This document shows, in pieces, positions 59,533 through 64,000 of a stretch of DNA of 64,000 bases. The DNA comes from Apostichopus japonicus. Its lineage: Eukaryota > Echinodermata > Holothuroidea > Aspidochirotida > Stichopodidae. Position 1 is the first letter of the stretch. Each line of letters begins with the position of its first letter. The position numbers and the translations under genes were made by a program. The DNA lies in contig NC_092567.1 of NCBI RefSeq assembly GCF_037975245.1, positions 24,208,376-24,272,375 of the forward strand. Direction: 5' to 3'. The notes beneath the pieces are model-generated. The model was given only the letters and a program-made list of their open reading frames with translations, did no database searches and was not told the DNA's origin.

Positions 59533-62414
59533 AACATTAAAATGACTCACAGGACGAGAGTACTTACATGGCGTCACGTTTCTGTCCATATTCGAGGGCG
59601 TTTCGTTGTCTGTTAAGAAAAGCCTTGTTTCTGGCGAATTGCGAGATATGTGGTCCTCTAAGCTGTGCAAAGTCGTTATCGCTTATTCTTTTAACACTAG
59701 AAGAAAAGAAGAGAGAGCAAGATAACAGTTAAATCTTTTAGTATATACAAACCATGGCGTGCGTTTAGTGTTATTTAAAGCTGCTTGGCTTAATAAAGAG
59801 GTTTCAGAAAATGGTAGTTTCTTGTCAAAGGAAGGGCACTTTTCGATCTATTTCAATTAATTGTGGGGTAATATCGCTGCATCGTGCTTTTAAAGAAGCT
59901 ATATAACTTTACAGTAAGTAATCACATAACACTTTGGTATGATGAGAAGCAAAACTCTGCCTAATAAAATCTGCGCCTTTTTTTATATAATTTTTTGTTT
60001 TTATAAGGAGTACTAAATATCACTAGTGTAAAGCTTGCATATATTAAGTTCATGATGAGAACAGAAGGAGGAAAATACCAAATCCGAATTGGTTGGATAA
60101 CATTTCTCTGTTGATAGTTTCAAGATTAAATATAATGGATTGAATTGGTCAAATCAGCGGCGGTACCACGTATATATCTGGGGAAGGGTGGGTGGGGGAG
60201 GGGGAGGGGGTTTGAGCAGGTTCAGCCGTAACGCACAGCACATAACATACTATGCGGTACAAACTAGACATTGTTTTGAAAGTTGAAAAATGTAGCACCT
60301 TTTGCATATAAGCACCCCTCCATTTTTACCCAATTTCTCAAAGGGGGAAAAGTATTTAATAGGGAAGCGTACTACGGGAAATGGGATATTGCGCCACTGG
60401 GTGAAGACAATCGGCGAGGGGGTGCTTATATCTTCAAACAGGCGTTTATTTATAGCCGATTGACTGCAAACACAGATCTGTTCGTTACTGATTGGAGTGT
60501 CTGTTCACAATTATGTGTGTGTGAATAGTATACTCGTCGTACTAAGAGCGACATTAAATGATCAGATCAAAGATTAATGGCAGCTTAAAGCGAGCGTATA
60601 CCTATAAATAGGTATATGCCATGGTTAATAATCAAGATATTACGTTCCGTAACATTAGCTATTCTCTGTGTAATAAGAGTATCTCTAAATTCCTAAACAG
60701 TAAAGAAATGATAAATTTGTGACATTTCATAATTATGGATTGGTAAATTTGTCGACCATGTGACCAAAAAAATAATAAGGTTACCTTATTAGTTGCAACT
60801 TAAAACCTGCGTATACCTATATATAGGTATATGTCATGGTTAATAATCAGGATATAACGTTCCGTAACATTAGCTCTAAATATCTCTAAATTATTATCTT
60901 TAAATTCCTAAACAGTAAAGAAATGACAAATTTGTGACATTTCATAATTATGGATTGGTAAATTTGTCGACCATGTGACCAAAAAACAATAAGGTTACCT
61001 TATTAGTTGCAACTTAAAACCTGCGTATACCTATAAATAGGTATATGTCACGGTTAATAATCAGGATTCCGTAACATTAGCTCTTCTCTCTGTAATAAGA
61101 GTATCTCTAAATTCCTATACAGTGAAGAAATGACAAAATTTGTCCCAATAATATGCAAATAGATTGTCTTCGCGATCAAGCAGTGAACCCCCTGTAGGCA
61201 TCTATCATTTTATCTTTTCTGCAAACTATGCAGAGAGGAATTAGCATATTTATATGACATTTCAATATAAGCAAGCAGTTTGCTCTGAACACAGAATAGA
61301 AGCGAACACCGTACGAATCGTCTTTTAGCTAATGTTGACCTAAACTCTCCTATTTTGTATATTTTTGGCGAAAGGAAATGTCTTTTGCTTTTGTATAAGT
61401 TTTTTTTTACATTGACAGAACTGAAAAGGGTTTCTCGAGTTGTCATAAATAGTTTTTACAAATCGAATATGATTCTGAATATTAACCTGATAGTATGGTT
61501 TGGTAAAATTGTCGACGAATTGTATTTTTTTTTTTACCATAATCGATATATTTTCAGGAAATACAACCAAAGTTAGACATTTTGAAATATAATATTTTCT
61601 GGTGTATATATTATTTATTATTAATTACTTGCCAGCAATTATTTTCTATACCAATTTTCGAATGAAATGGTTTGGATTAAAGACAGTCACATGAGGTTAC
61701 ATGAAGGTTTTAAATCGGATGACTTTAGGCACAACACGTATTTTGATATGTTATAGATCACTGCTTCTGTCTAGGTTGTACTTTCTCACAACTTTTATTT
61801 TTTCCGAGAAATGGCCCTTTAAACATGTAAGGCTCATGAATTAAAGTGACTGAATTGTATAGTCTAATATACAGACAATGAGATCAGTTCCTCAGATGCA
61901 ACACAAAACTCAAGAACGGAAAAAAAGAATATTATGATTGGCCTCAAATAACATGCTTATTATGCATTACACATGTTTTTCAAGGAATAAATGGTGTGAA
62001 ATGTCACCCAAGGGGTAATTTACATGAAGTTAAAAGAACGTGTTTGTTTGAGTTCGTATAGAATATATATATAACAATTAAAACATGTAGGACTTCATTA
62101 TACAACCTGCGTCATTATGAATTTATCCTTAAAAGAGAATACCAGAGATTTATCATATTTTAAAAGTTGGAATATGGAAACATAATTATCGCCTAATTTC
62201 TTTTCGATTTGTTTTTAAAGAAACAATATCAGGATTGAAATCCTGCACAAAGCCTCCCTTTTAGCGGGTACTATCGGGACAATCAGAAACAAAGATACAC
62301 GGGCGTCTCTATATACTTTTTTTTTTTAGCTAAAAGCGATTAACTTACTATTCATTTACGTCATCCAGTAAGTCTAAATCTGTATATTGTTCTTCTTGTG
62401 TCATATCTGAAAGT
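58968..62414 (-). CDS. Putative neuropeptide/peptide-hormone precursor, 3' three exons (5' end not found)
   Basis: Coding exons in order: 62406 (or 62414)-62349, 59696-59568, 59097-58968 (TAA), joined by GT-AG introns of matching phase. The product segment is about 104 aa. An acidic stretch ([14 protein letters not shown]) is followed by KR, then a 35-residue basic/hydrophobic segment starting [12 protein letters not shown] and ending EYGQ, then KR, a short DAMSADTMD linker, KR, and a 31-residue segment starting [10 protein letters not shown] and ending SQLLGEA, then Gly-Arg-Arg and stop. Dibasic sites plus terminal GRR are the hallmark of convertase cleavage and C-terminal amidation, so the last peptide would end in Ala-amide. 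There are no cysteines. I do not recognise the family with confidence. PDF-type (Ala-amide end) and PTH-type (Ser and Gly nine residues apart) resemblances are weak. A signal-peptide exon must lie upstream, possibly beyond 64000. Confidence 0.6.
59449..59532 (+). repeat. (TA)n microsatellite in the peptide-precursor intron
   Basis: TA dinucleotide ending only ~36 bp downstream of the middle exon's donor (59568) on the minus strand. Confidence 0.95.
60585..61150 (+). repeat. 214-bp tandem repeat, about 2.6 copies
   Basis: Copies start at 60585, 60800 and 61014 (periods 215 and 214). Each starts TTAAA(A/G)C, then carries the palindrome ATACCTATAAATAGGTAT, GGTTAATAATCA, CCGTAACATTAGCT and TCGACCATGTGACC. 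The third copy is truncated. It lies in the intron between the two 5' exons of the peptide precursor. Confidence 0.92.
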
Positions 62415-62419
62415 CTACA

Positions 62420-64000
62420 AAAGAACCAGAAAAAAGGGAAACATAAGAATTAAAGGGGTCTTCCAGTGGCGGATAATGTAACACGTTATATTACTTTACA
62501 AGAGAGAAGGAAAAAATGTATCCCAAACTGTTAGTTAAAAACTACATCTTGCCCGAGGCTAACTAAAGATATAGTTGATTGAATGTTAGTTAGATATTTT
62601 AACTATTTTAACATTTTACCAAATAAATCCTTTCTAACTCCAGTAAATGGATCACAATATATATGGTACGTGACGTCATCATGACAGACTTTCTTCAAGA
62701 GCTTTTTCTTTCTTATATAATAAAATTGCTGTTGATTTTTCATTGAACTATGACGTAATTGGGAGTGTTTGATTAGTTGCGCCAATGTTCTCTATATTTA
62801 GAATTTGCAACTTGATTGTAAGGATATTTGTCTTCCTCAGAAGATAAATGATTCAAATATTATTCCGAAAAAACAAAACCATTTTCAGTTTAATTGTCAG
62901 GATGAGTTTTGACATCATTCATTCTGCTCTTTGCCAGACGTATTCTAAAATATTGTCGTGTTTTGACAAATTCATATTTGCGCGGTTCACGGTAGATAGA
63001 CTTTCGACCTGTACGGGTTTCCTTTATCCATTTACCTAAAATGACCTGGGTAATGACATGTATCAATGGACTATATTGCAATATAAACTAGCAAATTTGA
63101 CTTTACAGCCTCATAAAACTAATTGCAACCACACCCTTCCATCCCTACCTGCTCCACACCCCTCCCCCCCCCTCCCTAATTTACCTTCTCGCGGAATTGG
63201 TATCTGTAGATCCACGTCAATCATATTTTAGACGACCAAAACTTAACCGAGCTAATCAAGTTATTTACGACTAGTATATATGATATTTGCATATTTGTTG
63301 TTGGAATAGTTGAGTGTTTACAGAGACGTTGCTAAGCACATCATAAAGTATGCTACTTTTCAGTTACTTAGAGAAATAGAAATGCAATTATATGAATTCT
63401 ATTTTTCGCTGACCTATACTCGACATTTACTGTTATATCAATAGCTAATGATCATGATCCTAAAACAATATTTAAACTTTGTCCTCTGACTGCACAAGTA
63501 AGTCAGCGTTTATGTCAGTCAATGTGTTTGTCAGTTGGTAAGTGAGTGAAAGAGGAATGATTGCATCAGGTTGCGTCGGCATGACGTCATCAATGATATG
63601 TGAAAGCTACCAAGGAATGCAACACAACAGAAAAACAACAATAACTAAACAACACTTGTATTGTATTCGTATCGATGTTCAATATAAGGCGCTCACCAAA
63701 CAATTGACTATTGTTTAAACGTGTATATACCAAGGTTTTATGTAATACAACTGTCGAAACTAATAAAAGAGATCTGACTTTTTATCCTTTTTAGAAAGCG
63801 TACACAGGACTGACTTCATGAGAATAAGGTTGGCTGGGGTTCGGATAGGGTCGGGTGAATTGGGTATGTGGAGTGGGAGAATTTTTATTCTTTTCTTAGA
63901 ATACAAATACAAGTCATCTTAAAACTTCTTGGAGTTCCTAGCGTTTATACTCTGGTGTTAAGTTGGGCAATTTTTCAAAAACTAAAAAGTGGTATTGATA
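62420..64000. other. No supported gene
   Basis: A possible minus-strand exon at 63217-63183 (MIDVDLQIPIPRE, then a GTAAAT donor in phase 1) would splice in frame to 62406, but it has no signal peptide and an in-frame stop just upstream. Left unassigned. Confidence 0.4.

Noticed and set aside
63183..63217. 5' exon of the peptide precursor
   Set aside because: Phase fits, but there is no signal peptide and an in-frame stop sits just upstream of its ATG, so support is too thin.

Overview
This is a 64 kb stretch of an AT-rich, intron-rich animal genome. It carries three supported protein-coding loci, with most of the rest made of repeats. An Amt-type (non-Rh) ammonium transporter rules out a vertebrate. 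The many tandem repeats, short inverted-repeat transposons and frequent 'taggccta' motifs suggest a marine invertebrate deuterostome, perhaps an echinoderm. That placement is inference, since no species marker was tested.

Genes. (1) 15600-33649, minus strand: a complete 11-exon ammonium transporter of 476 or 470 aa. Every intron is GT-AG and every phase agrees. Two different first coding exons (33568-33649 and 31852-31915) encode the same first helix and both end in phase 1, so either can join exon 2. (2) 42081-47044, plus strand: a four-exon secretory-pathway JmjC/cupin-8 oxygenase of about 594 aa with HxD...H metal ligands. Its last intron appears to be GC-AG. (3) 58968-62414, minus strand: the 3' three exons of a putative neuropeptide or peptide-hormone precursor with KR cleavage sites and a C-terminal Gly-Arg-Arg amidation signal. 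Its signal-peptide exon was not found. A weak orphan exon candidate lies at 12602-12857.

Layout. 1-2.8 kb: no gene seen. 2.8-6.3 kb: 98-bp repeats with a huge 24-bp minisatellite expanded inside them. 6.3-15 kb: transposon remnants, a 21-bp minisatellite and a SINE-like tRNA-derived head. 15.0-33.7 kb: a U2 snRNA-like fragment and the transporter gene, whose introns hold a long (GAT)n tract, (TA)n tracts and several MITEs. 33.7-42 kb: SINE and hAT-like MITE insertions. 42-47.6 kb: the JmjC gene and its poly(A) signal. 47.6-58.9 kb: mostly noncoding, with a nested transposon pair and very long (TA)n. 58.9-62.4 kb: the peptide precursor, with 214-bp tandem repeats in an intron. 62.4-64 kb: little seen.

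Mobile elements. Seven short elements have terminal inverted repeats; six have perfect 8-bp target duplications and one differs at one base, as expected for hAT-type transposition. A ~95-bp module recurs six times inside elements with different termini. This is the most unusual repeat signal in the window. A separate TTAA-flanked MITE has two near-full copies and a 38-bp copy made only of its two ends. The three genes show no obvious functional link, as expected for animal neighbours.
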